From: JBLHKS01 sp047620505
Lineage (GTDB): Bacteria; Verrucomicrobiota; Verrucomicrobiia; Verrucomicrobiales; DEV007
NCBI GenBank assembly: GCA_047620505.1
Contig: JBLHKS010000214.1
Coordinates: forward strand, 1-12,039
Reading direction: 5' to 3'
DNA: 12,039 bases
Shown here: piece by piece, positions 1 to 6,171 of the stretch
How the letters are laid out: each line of letters opens with the position of its first letter
Numbering within the stretch: position 1 is the first letter of the stretch
Notes under the pieces: generated by a model
The model's database searches: none
Seen by the model: only the letters and a program-made list of their open reading frames with translations
Told to the model about the DNA's origin: nothing
Position numbers and translations under genes: made by a program

Positions 1-77
1 CCGGGTATTTTTGAAGGAGGCAGGAGGCCTTCGCGAACAGGGCATGGCTCAAACTGAGCTTGAATTGTATCTACCAT
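1..77 (-). CDS. partial hypothetical ORF, N-terminus only
   Basis: An ATG at 75-77 opens a frame that stays open to the left edge, giving 25 visible codons beginning MVDTIQAQFEPCPVREG and continuing with a Pro-rich stretch. It starts 42 bp after the stop of the excisionase-like HTH gene, on the same strand, so it would be the next gene of the element. No clear Shine-Dalgarno precedes the ATG, and 25 codons are too few for assignment. Genes in this position often encode replication or mobilisation proteins, but nothing visible proves that here. Confidence 0.35.
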   Translation of the reverse strand, partial: MVDTIQAQFEPCPVREGLLPPSKIP

Positions 78-119
78 GAGCGGAAGAAAACGGTGAGATA
101 TTGTCCTGTTAGTAGAGAA

Positions 120-341
120 TCAATCCGAGCCGGACGAGAGAGCAGCCTCGACAAGGTGGACGTTGTAGCGGACGGCGCGGCCGAGTTTGATTGGACGGAT
201 TCGACCTGCATTCTGCAGATTCTCGATTGTCCGCTCGGACACTTTGAAGTAGGCCGCCAATTCCGCCTTCGTCAGTATTGGGTGTTCGGCGCCAGATGTC
301 GCCAGAGGGTCAGGATTCGTTTGCATTCGGACCCATACCAA
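120..341 (-). CDS. excisionase/AlpA-type helix-turn-helix DNA-binding protein
   Basis: A 73-residue protein consisting almost entirely of one winged-helix HTH of the MerR/excisionase (HTH_17) type. Residues 22-35 (ILTKAELAAYFKVS) form the first helix and turn, residues 36-45 (ERTIENLQNA) the recognition helix, and residues 46-60 (GRIRPIKLGRAVRYN) the wing; a last helix follows. Such proteins direct excision by bending DNA at an attachment site or act as small regulators of element genes. The chosen start is TTG, because an AGAAGG-like ribosome site lies 5 nt upstream of it. An ATG at 326 would give 68 residues but has a poorer ribosome site. It lies behind the integrase and a hypothetical gene on the same strand, which fits an excisionase or element regulator. 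Family is secure; the exact role is inferred. Confidence 0.82.
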   Translation of the reverse strand: MVWVRMQTNPDPLATSGAEHPILTKAELAAYFKVSERTIENLQNAGRIRPIKLGRAVRYNVHLVEAALSSGSD

Positions 342-473
342 ATCTGCCTTCTCAATATGAAAGGTGCTTGTTGTCGGGGTAATGGCGCTTGTGAAATGCC
401 CGCGGCAGACAATCTGAGCTTACTACATGCCTATTTCCTGATAAGCTGAGTAAAGCTTGTCAAAGGATAAATC
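342..473. other. intergenic gap in the element, nothing assigned
   Basis: This 132 bp gap separates the hypothetical gene from the excisionase-like gene. On the minus strand a TTGACA hexamer sits at 458-463, but no acceptable -10 follows at 16-18 bp. I therefore do not call a promoter, although the gap is long enough for the HTH gene to have its own. No repeat or hairpin with a T-run was seen. Confidence 0.4.
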
Positions 474-1031
474 TCACTTTTTTCTCGCCTTCTTTGCTTT
501 AACCACCTTCGCGCCCTTCTTTCCGCGCTCGCTAGCCATTCGCTTCTTGTGCTCGGGTGCCCAAGCCCTAAACTCGGCAGCCAAATTGAGCCAATCCCGC
601 TCATGGAAGATTCCTTTATCTTTCGGCTTCGGGCGCTCTGTGTTGTCGGGTTCCAGTTCAGAATACGGTCGGCCGTTGAGAAATATTTCAAGATAATTGC
701 GCTTGGTCCGATTGGCCTGTGCGATATCGGGAATCACTTCCAAAAGACTCTCGTAGGCCATGGGATATTCTTTGGGCTCTGGTCGGCGAAGATCGGCGGG
801 CCAAGGACATTTGGCTTCGAGGTTGATCCGGGTTGCGCAAGCTTTCCAAAGTCCATAAGCTGCAAAGGCAGCATCTGACGGCTCAGTTGTTGGTTCCCAG
901 AGGTTTTCTCGATCAGGGTTTGGAATGTCCTCAGCCAGTTCGCTGTGAACAGGCTTGTAGAATTGAGCTGCGATCATGGCCAACTGATAAGGAGACGGAA
1001 GGCTCGAGTCGGAAGTATTGTTGTTTTCCAT
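474..1031 (-). CDS. hypothetical protein, Lys-rich C-terminus
   Basis: A 185-residue soluble protein I do not recognise. It has no signal peptide or membrane segment. The N-terminal half contains a helical stretch (about residues 14-25, SPYQLAMIAAQFYKP) and a Trp/Pro-rich middle. The last 24 residues or so are very basic (KKRMASERGKKGAKVVKAKKARKK at the end), suggesting nucleic-acid contact. A helix-rich stretch around residues 85-115 (ESLLEVIPDIAQANRTKRNY) precedes this tail. It begins 34 bp after the integrase stop on the same strand, so co-transcription with the integrase is likely. The ATG start at 1031 has no strong ribosome site. As element cargo it could be an accessory DNA-binding factor, but that rests only on charge and position. 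Confidence 0.7.
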   Translation of the reverse strand: MENNNTSDSSLPSPYQLAMIAAQFYKPVHSELAEDIPNPDRENLWEPTTEPSDAAFAAYGLWKACATRINLEAKCPWPADLRRPEPKEYPMAYESLLEVIPDIAQANRTKRNYLEIFLNGRPYSELEPDNTERPKPKDKGIFHERDWLNLAAEFRAWAPEHKKRMASERGKKGAKVVKAKKARKK

Positions 1032-1065
1032 TCTATTTTCTGAGGTCTGCGTTAGCAGTCAGGAT

Positions 1066-2193
1066 TCATCGTTTGGGGAATATTTCCCAATAGGCCCGCG
1101 CTTCGCCGGGCCGGACCAATGCCCGATAATGGCGGAAGATGATCCCGGTGTCGGCATGGCCGAGTTCGAGGGCTAGCGCGGCTGCATCCTGAAACTGAGC
1201 GATATGATAGGACGCGAACGAATGGCGCAGAGCGTTGTGTGGCCACTCCGGATTGCCTTCGGAGTTGAATCCCGCGGCTCGGCGGGCGGCTTCCATAAGC
1301 TTGCGCCCATTTGACGGCCATACCGGGCCGCCGGCCTTTGCGAGCGGCGCGAGCCACCTCCCCAGATTTGGCTGAATCTGCACAAGGCGGCGGCGGGCGC
1401 TTTTGGCTTTTGCTGCTTTTACCTCAACGTGTCCGCCAATCAGGTCGACCTCAACCCAATCGAGACGCTTCAATTCGGCCTCACGGAGACCGGCAAAGAA
1501 TCCAATTGCGATCACCGGTAAAACGGCTGGATCGGCACCCTCAAGCATTCGAGTGGTATGCTCTGCCGTCAGGATACCGATCTCGCCCTCGATCACTTTG
1601 GGCTTGATTGAGTCAGCCGCGGGATTGTTTTCGCAGAACTTCTGTCGCACCGCTTCATTGAAAAGGGCCACGAGAATTCGTCTGTAGCTGTGGACCGAGG
1701 CGGGAGAGAGTCCCAATCCAATCAACCAGTTGGTGATTTCTTCCCCGGAAATGACGCCGGTCTGGTGTCTTCCAAATACCTCATTGAATCGACCCAGTTT
1801 GCTCCGCAGATCTTGAAGATGTCGAAAGCTTCTCCCTTCTTGCGTCTTGAGAGCAATGAACTTTTCAATGAGCGCCGCCACTTGAATTGAGCGCTTCTGC
1901 GTTTTTTGATAGCTCAGCGCCGGCATGACGGCTTCTCGCAGACTCAGACCGGCATCACTCAACAATCCCCGAGTCTCCACCACACAGCTTCTCTCTTCGT
2001 CATTCAGCTGATGTCTGATCCCATGTTCCTCGGCATCGGCTTCATGCTGCCTTTTAAACTTTTCGGCATCTCCAGCGGAGCGAAAGTATTTCTTCCGAAT
2101 TGCGCCAGCTTGCTTGTAGGTCGCGAGCCAAGGGTAGACGCCTTTGTGAGGGTTTCTCAATTCGCGGACATGTACTCTGGATCGAAGCGCCAT
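1066..2193 (-). CDS. site-specific tyrosine recombinase (phage-type integrase)
   Basis: A 375-residue protein of usual integrase length. Residues 1-60 resemble an arm-binding/N-terminal domain, about 100-195 the SAM-like core-binding domain (a helical stretch ending ILVALFNEAVRQKFCENNPA), and 205-375 the catalytic domain. Box I Arg is R237 in FFAGLREAELKRLDW. The beta-hairpin lysine is probably K262 or K264. Box II reads HNALRHSFASYH with R323. LGHADTG supplies H346, and the nucleophile is Y356 in FRHYRALV. At the canonical HxxR position the residue is N320, not His; a His lies one residue earlier. It strand-exchanges DNA at the element ends and sits 150 bp from the tRNA-Arg 3' end, the presumed target. 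The ATG start has no clear Shine-Dalgarno. The gene appears intact, so the element may still be mobile. Confidence 0.95.
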   Translation of the reverse strand: MALRSRVHVRELRNPHKGVYPWLATYKQAGAIRKKYFRSAGDAEKFKRQHEADAEEHGIRHQLNDEERSCVVETRGLLSDAGLSLREAVMPALSYQKTQKRSIQVAALIEKFIALKTQEGRSFRHLQDLRSKLGRFNEVFGRHQTGVISGEEITNWLIGLGLSPASVHSYRRILVALFNEAVRQKFCENNPAADSIKPKVIEGEIGILTAEHTTRMLEGADPAVLPVIAIGFFAGLREAELKRLDWVEVDLIGGHVEVKAAKAKSARRRLVQIQPNLGRWLAPLAKAGGPVWPSNGRKLMEAARRAAGFNSEGNPEWPHNALRHSFASYHIAQFQDAAALALELGHADTGIIFRHYRALVRPGEARAYWEIFPKR

Positions 2194-2243
2194 GACGACT
2201 CAAACTCTGCGGTTCGCGCATCAAGCCGAACCAGAGCAAACAT

Positions 2244-2310
2244 ATCCAAACAGGGCGACAATCCAAACAAAATCGGAGGATTATCGGAGACCGATTTCGA
2301 ATTCTCGGAG
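2244..2310. repeat. short direct repeats beside the integrase gene (candidate arm-type/Xis sites)
   Basis: Two kinds of direct repeat lie in the 147 bp between the integrase start and the tRNA. ATCCAAACA occurs at 2244-2252 and 2261-2269 (17 bp apart). TCGGAG occurs at 2273-2278, 2284-2289 and 2305-2310, spaced 11 and 21 bp, about one and two helical turns. Integrases and excisionases bind such phased repeats next to attachment cores. The repeats are seen directly; the binding role is inferred. Confidence 0.4.
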
Positions 2311-2324
2311 CCGAAAAAGCCATA

Positions 2325-2341
2325 ACTCATTGATAATGAGT
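2325..2341. repeat. inverted repeat abutting the tRNA CCA end
   Basis: ACTCATT at 2325-2331 and AATGAGT at 2335-2341 are perfect 7-base inverted arms around GAT. The last base overlaps the A of the tRNA's encoded CCA. On the minus strand five T residues follow six bases later (2314-2318), so it could be a weak tRNA terminator. Its position at the element/tRNA junction equally suits a recombinase core or binding site. Confidence 0.5.
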
Positions 2342-2417
2342 GGCACACCCGTAGGGACTCGAACCCCAAACCTTCTGATCCGTAATCAGACGCTCTATCC
2401 AATTGAGCTACGGGTGC
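2341..2417 (-). tRNA. tRNA-Arg(ACG)
   Basis: A complete 77-nt cloverleaf. The acceptor stem GCACCCG pairs with CGGGTGT (one G-U at the first pair). The D-arm is GCTC/GAGC, the anticodon stem TCTGA/TCAGA, and the loop TTACGGA carries anticodon ACG. The variable region is 5 nt, the T-arm TGGGG/CCCTA has loop TTCGAGT, the discriminator base is G, and CCA is encoded. ACG becomes ICG and reads CGU, CGC and CGA arginine codons. Its 3' end points at the integrase gene and is the presumed attachment site of the element on its left. Confidence 0.98.
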
Positions 2418-2535
2418 TTTCCCGGGCAGTGTCTACGAATTCAGAGCCGCCGAAAGTGGAGGGAAATAGTGAACGGATCCTCTCAAATGGCAAGTGATTT
2501 GTTGATCGGGGTTCATTCTCGATTCTTAATGCGCC

Positions 2536-4008
2536 ATGAATTTCCGGATCTCAATTCTTTCGGTTCTCGGCGTTTTGTTCGCCGGATCCGCCGCGGCGCT
2601 GCCCGAACGTCCTAATATCGTCTGGATCGTGGTCGAGGACATGTCGGTGCATTTCAGCTGCTACGGGGAGAAGACGATCGAAACGCCGAATGTCGACGGG
2701 CTGGCGGCTCAGGGGGCGCTGTTCGAGAGCGCGTTCGTCACTTGCCCGGTTTGCTCGCCTGCGCGGTCGGCGATGATTACCGGGATGTACCAGACGTCGA
2801 TCGGAGCGCACCAGCATCGCAGCGGGAGAGGGGAATTGCGGCTTCATCTTCCGGATCGAGTTCGGACGATTCCAGATTTTTTCAAGGAGGCTGGTTATTT
2901 CGTGACCAACGCGGCGCAAAAGCCGAATCCAAGGCGGCCGGATGCGATCGGGAAGACGGACTACAATTTTGAGACGGCGGACGATCTCTACCATGGAAAC
3001 GATTGGACGCAGCGCGCCGAGGGTCAGCCGTTTTTCGCGCAGTACCAGCTGGCGGGCGGGAAGAATCGGAACGTTCGGAGCGGCCAGCAGCTGCCGGCGA
3101 ATTTGTTGCCGTCGGCGGCCGACGTGACGCTGCCACCGTACTATCCGGATGACGCGGTGATCCGCGAAGATTGGGCGGATTATCTGGCTTCGGTGCAGAA
3201 AACGGACGCGGAGGTGGGCGAAATTTTGGCATTGCTAGAGGCTCAGGGGGTTGCGGACAGCACGGTGGTGATTTTTCTGACCGATCACGGCGTGAGCCAC
3301 GCTCGCGGGAAGCAGTTTCTCTACGAAGAGGGGATTAGGGTTCCGCTGATCATTCGAGCGCCAGGCGCGGTCGAGGCGGGTGTCCGGCGGTCAGATTTGG
3401 CGGCCCACATCGACATCGCGGCGACTTCGCTGATGTTCGCGGGGATCGAGATCCCGGATTACCTTGAAGCTCGCCCGCTGTTCGGCGACCAGGCGGCTCC
3501 GCGCGATTTTGTGGTCTCAGCTCGGGATCGCTGCGATGAAACGATGGATCGAATCCGCTCGGTTCGAACGGATCGCTTCAAATATATCCGAAATTTTCAT
3601 CCGGACCGGCCTCATCTCCAGCCGAACGCTTACAAAGATAATAAGCCGGTTTACCTGCGAATTCGTGAGCTCCACGCAGCGGGCGAGTTGACGGGTTTGC
3701 CTGAGCAGCTGCTGATGGCTCCGACTCGACCGATTGAGGAGCTCTACGATCTCGATGCTGATCCATGGGAGACGAAAAACCTAGCCAGAGATCCGGCTTT
3801 TCGCGGCCAACTTCGGGAGCACCGGCGAATTCTCGAGAAGTGGATCGTTTCGTCTCAGGATGCCGGTCAGAACGCGGAATCCATGGAGGGTTACAACAGC
3901 GACATGGCTGAATATCTGCGCGGACTGAAGGCGAAGCGCCCGGAGCGGCTTGCCGAGATTACGGCGAACATCGCGCTTCAGAAAAAGTGGATCGCGGAAG
4001 GAAAGTAG
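2536..4008 (+). CDS. secreted Cys-type sulfatase (S1 family)
   Basis: A 490-residue protein of the usual length for bacterial sulfatases of PVC organisms, which cleave sulfate esters from polysaccharides outside the cytoplasm. Residues 1-21 form a signal peptide (positive start, hydrophobic core, AGSAAA end). The formylglycine motif is C73-S-P-A-R77, with C73 expected to be converted by a formylglycine-generating enzyme not encoded here. Metal-site residues are E34-D35 (the family usually has two Asp) and D250-H251 in TDHG, followed by KQFLYEEGIRVPLIIRAPG. A late segment (about residues 395-420, PIEELYDLDADPWETKNLARD) is the standard sulfatase C-terminal signature. The ATG lacks a Shine-Dalgarno, but the signal peptide fixes the start. 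It stands alone after the tRNA and converges with the VWA gene 16 bp away. The exact sulfated substrate cannot be read from the sequence. Confidence 0.95.
   Translation: MNFRISILSVLGVLFAGSAAALPERPNIVWIVVEDMSVHFSCYGEKTIETPNVDGLAAQGALFESAFVTCPVCSPARSAMITGMYQTSIGAHQHRSGRGELRLHLPDRVRTIPDFFKEAGYFVTNAAQKPNPRRPDAIGKTDYNFETADDLYHGNDWTQRAEGQPFFAQYQLAGGKNRNVRSGQQLPANLLPSAADVTLPPYYPDDAVIREDWADYLASVQKTDAEVGEILALLEAQGVADSTVVIFLTDHGVSHARGKQFLYEEGIRVPLIIRAPGAVEAGVRRSDLAAHIDIAATSLMFAGIEIPDYLEARPLFGDQAAPRDFVVSARDRCDETMDRIRSVRTDRFKYIRNFHPDRPHLQPNAYKDNKPVYLRIRELHAAGELTGLPEQLLMAPTRPIEELYDLDADPWETKNLARDPAFRGQLREHRRILEKWIVSSQDAGQNAESMEGYNSDMAEYLRGLKAKRPERLAEITANIALQKKWIAEGK
3086..3094 (+). repeat. AGCAGCTGC word, copy 1 (sulfatase)
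   Basis: Context GGCCAGCAGCTGCCGG. Read as CAG CAG CTG CCG, Gln-Gln-Leu-Pro. Confidence 0.9.
3704..3712 (-). repeat. AGCAGCTGC word, copy 2 (sulfatase)
   Basis: Context CTGAGCAGCTGCTGATGG. The better-matching orientation is on the minus strand (CAGCAGCTGCTC). Coded as GAG CAG CTG CTG, Glu-Gln-Leu-Leu. Confidence 0.9.
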
Positions 4009-4025
4009 GCGGAAACCGCGATTTT
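4009..4025 (+). terminator. weak hairpin after the sulfatase gene
   Basis: GCGG (4009-4012) and CCGC (4016-4019) pair around AAA immediately after the sulfatase stop, followed by GATTTT. The stem is only four G-C pairs and the T-run four bases, so this is at best a weak terminator. It occupies the whole gap to the convergent VWA gene. Confidence 0.25.
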
Positions 4026-5953
4026 CAGTCGTAACCGGTCACGTTCTGCAGCGCGGCCAAGCCTTTGAGCACCTTGAGCTTGCCTTTGTTGCGGCGTGTC
4101 AGGGTCTTGAAGTGCTCTTCGTAATCGCCGAGATCCTCGTCTTCCGCTAACCACAAAACCATGTTCACCGACGGCCGATCCGGCTTGTTGGTCCCGTAAA
4201 AAATGGTCGCGAGATTGCTGACGTGATTTTCGACATCCTCCGGGCCGTAGGCAGGCATCCGTTCGACCTCCGGGGCGGGAGGAGCTGGCGGCGCGGGCGG
4301 CGGAGTCTTCAAACCCTGCGGCGGCCGTGCTCCAGGCGAAACCTGCTGAATGATTTCGCCGAAATTCAGAACCACTTTCTGCGCGAGCCCATTCGAGACC
4401 CGCGCATCGTTCTCCTTTTTGAGCCAATCGCGCGCTTTTTCCTGAGCCCGCTTCCAGGCGGCGACTTCGGCCGGATCGTACTCCTGCTTAAAATCCTCTC
4501 GCGAAGCCGCAACCTGCTCACGACGGATTCGGTTATATTCGGCCAATTTCGCCTGATCTTCCGGCGAGAGCGAGCGGCTCATCGAGCTCCAGCCGTTGCT
4601 GATACAGAAAACCGTGTTCACGCCCTGCTCCAACGCGGCCTGAATCGCCTTCGTGTAGCCGGAGATGTCGTTGAAATGGATCGGCTGCGCACCGGCGACG
4701 ATTCCCTCATTCGTGAAGTCTTCCTGGAGGCCGAGGGCCTCGTAATTTCGGTTCAACGGGTCGAGCCACTGCTCTGCGCGATGCCGATTCGACGGCAGCG
4801 CACGGACGGGCGCTTCGCGGAAAAACGAGAGCCGTTTGCCCTGGTAAACGATGATGTTGAACGCCGTCCCACGCCCGAGTTGGGCGAGCATCGCCGCGAT
4901 TTCATTCTTAACTTTGTTGTAGGCGAACATCCCGCCTTTTTCATCGAGCAGCATGGCTGGGCTGGCATCGATGATGAAACAAATTCGGCTACCACCCGCC
5001 TGGATGCCGAAAAAATCGACATTCGATTCGACGCCTTCGCCATCGAGGCTGAAGCCGCTCGACATGCCCACTCCGCTGTCGAGAAGGTTGATGTCGAAAG
5101 TCTTTTTGGTCTCTTCGAAAACCGGTGCGACGAAGGCCGATTCGGCTTCAACCGTCACGACCCGAGTCGACGAGGCGGAGGGCGCTGCCGGCTTCGAGAT
5201 GACCGTTTTTTGGACGACTTTGGATTCGAGGACTTCGTCTTGTTCGTAGGGCTCACCCGGGACCATCGTGATCATCGGCGCGCGTCCAACCGGCGCGAAA
5301 ACCGTGATGAACATGAAGGCGACGAGGAAAAATAGGTGGAACATGACCGCGCTCGTCAACGCGGAGAGGCGTTGTGAGGCCATGCGTTTCGGAGCCCGAT
5401 GAGTCGGGGCCAGAATCTCATCAATCGGCGCTAGCTGGAATTTTCCAGCGGCGAGTTCGTCTTTGGAATCTCCAGCAGCTGCTGGGACCTGGCGGAGGAG
5501 CGCAGTCGGCGCGGCGGCTGCGATCCGGGTCAATTTCGGCGGCGGCGCGACGTTTTGATCGGAGCTCGAAGATACGTAAGGCTTCGGCTCGAAGGGCTCG
5601 TCTTCCTTCTTCTCAGAAAGCATCGGCGGAGGCGGAATGACCACCTCGTTTTTCGTTTTTGGCTCGGCCTTTTTGCCTGGAACGACGACTTTGGCCTTGG
5701 CGATCAAATTCGGCTTCGCGTCCGGGCTGCTTGAGCCGTCGTCGATCACTTTAACGGACGAAGTTCCGGAAAGCGCGTCCCAGAGCCGCTTCTGGACGTG
5801 GTAAGGAACCGGGCCGTCCGGCGAATCCCGAACGAGATTTCGCGCGTCATCGAGTTGCTCGCGAGAAACGAGCCCTTCGATTACTTCAAGTCGAAGATCC
5901 CAATCGTCAGGATCGGCTTCGAGCTTTTTCTGCAATTCAGTCAATTGAAGCAT
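4025..5953 (-). CDS. membrane-anchored protein with TPR-like N-terminus and VWA-like domain
   Basis: 642 residues. Residues 1-60 are helical and resemble one or two TPR units (the pattern DPDDWDLRLEVIEGLVSREQ). Residues 65-190 are a Pro/Lys-rich linker, and one membrane helix spans about 198-221. A second linker leads to a von Willebrand A-like domain from about 320. The strand ICFIIDASPAM places D329-A-S331-P-A333 at the metal site, where the classic motif is DxSxS; the final Ser is Ala. A Lys/Glu-rich probable coiled coil covers 465-520, a Pro-rich segment 540-562, and a further folded part 565-642. The predicted topology is cytoplasmic TPR with the VWA domain outside. VWA domains of this kind mediate protein contacts, often in membrane complexes. 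It is divergent from the Pro-rich membrane protein at 6172, a possible partner. No clear ribosome site; start inferred from frame and TPR pattern. Confidence 0.88.
   Translation of the reverse strand: MLQLTELQKKLEADPDDWDLRLEVIEGLVSREQLDDARNLVRDSPDGPVPYHVQKRLWDALSGTSSVKVIDDGSSSPDAKPNLIAKAKVVVPGKKAEPKTKNEVVIPPPPMLSEKKEDEPFEPKPYVSSSSDQNVAPPPKLTRIAAAAPTALLRQVPAAAGDSKDELAAGKFQLAPIDEILAPTHRAPKRMASQRLSALTSAVMFHLFFLVAFMFITVFAPVGRAPMITMVPGEPYEQDEVLESKVVQKTVISKPAAPSASSTRVVTVEAESAFVAPVFEETKKTFDINLLDSGVGMSSGFSLDGEGVESNVDFFGIQAGGSRICFIIDASPAMLLDEKGGMFAYNKVKNEIAAMLAQLGRGTAFNIIVYQGKRLSFFREAPVRALPSNRHRAEQWLDPLNRNYEALGLQEDFTNEGIVAGAQPIHFNDISGYTKAIQAALEQGVNTVFCISNGWSSMSRSLSPEDQAKLAEYNRIRREQVAASREDFKQEYDPAEVAAWKRAQEKARDWLKKENDARVSNGLAQKVVLNFGEIIQQVSPGARPPQGLKTPPPAPPAPPAPEVERMPAYGPEDVENHVSNLATIFYGTNKPDRPSVNMVLWLAEDEDLGDYEEHFKTLTRRNKGKLKVLKGLAALQNVTGYD
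5474..5482. repeat. AGCAGCTGC word, copy 3 (VWA protein gene)
   Basis: Fully palindromic CCAGCAGCTGCTGG within an 18-base block (5470-5487) identical to copy 4. Coded on the minus strand as Pro-Ala-Ala-Ala-Gly, a different frame from the Gln-Leu copies. Confidence 0.9.
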
Positions 5954-6171
5954 GGCGCGGGGAGCGGCGGCTCATCAAATAACACGTTCTCAAGCGTGAT
6001 TCTGTTTAAGGAATCGTCATTTTCGGTGAGGAATTTTTACGACTGTCGATTGGGCCGAGGCGTTCATTTCGAATGAGTGAAGCCGTTTCAGAAGGAGGTT
6101 AGATCGGGATTTCCTTACAGATAGCCATTTTTCGATTGATATTATAATTATGATATTTATGGTTAAGCCTA
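5954..6171. promoter_or_regulatory. divergent promoter region between the VWA and Pro-rich membrane protein genes
   Basis: These 218 bp must hold promoters for both directions. The right end is very AT-rich. TATAAT at 6143-6148 is a perfect -10 word, but no good -35 stands 16-18 bp before it. TTGATA (6136-6141) and TATGGT (6158-6163), 16 bp apart, are an alternative pair that would start transcription almost at the ATG. The 13-mer TATGATATTTATG at 6149-6161 recurs before the glycosyltransferase gene. A perfect AAGGAGGT at 6092-6099 has no start codon at a usable distance. It closes a nine-codon frame (ATG at 6073, TAG at 6100), a possible leader peptide, unproven. Confidence 0.45.

Larger units (their letters stand above)
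1..2340. mobile_element. tRNA-Arg-associated integrated element (partial, right end)
   Basis: Four same-strand genes (tyrosine integrase, hypothetical protein, excisionase-like HTH, partial ORF) abut the 3' end of a tRNA-Arg gene, with the integrase nearest the tRNA and reading away from it. Site-specific elements that integrate into tRNA 3' ends commonly have this arrangement. The distal attachment site should be a copy of the tRNA 3' end. I found no such copy within positions 1-2340, so the element runs off the left edge and its cargo is unknown. The right limit is placed at the base next to the encoded CCA, which is an inference. The ten-copy AGCAGCTGC word of the flanking chromosome is absent here. 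Confidence 0.75.

Noticed and set aside
60..449. A 129-codon frame on the plus strand
   Set aside because: Antisense to the excisionase-like HTH gene, which has clear family signatures on the other strand.
458..463. TTGACA on the minus strand as a -35 box for the HTH gene
   Set aside because: No acceptable -10 at 16-18 bp.
1..2340. A second copy of the tRNA-Arg 3' end (the other attachment site) inside the window
   Set aside because: No match to the tRNA 3' segment was found left of 2341; the element must end outside the window.
2157..2402. An 81-codon frame on the minus strand spanning the tRNA
   Set aside because: It translates through the tRNA-Arg gene and part of the integrase start; a common false prediction.
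4223..5335. A 370-codon open frame on the plus strand
   Set aside because: Entirely antisense to the VWA gene; Arg/His-rich composition without recognisable domains, typical of a GC-rich shadow frame.
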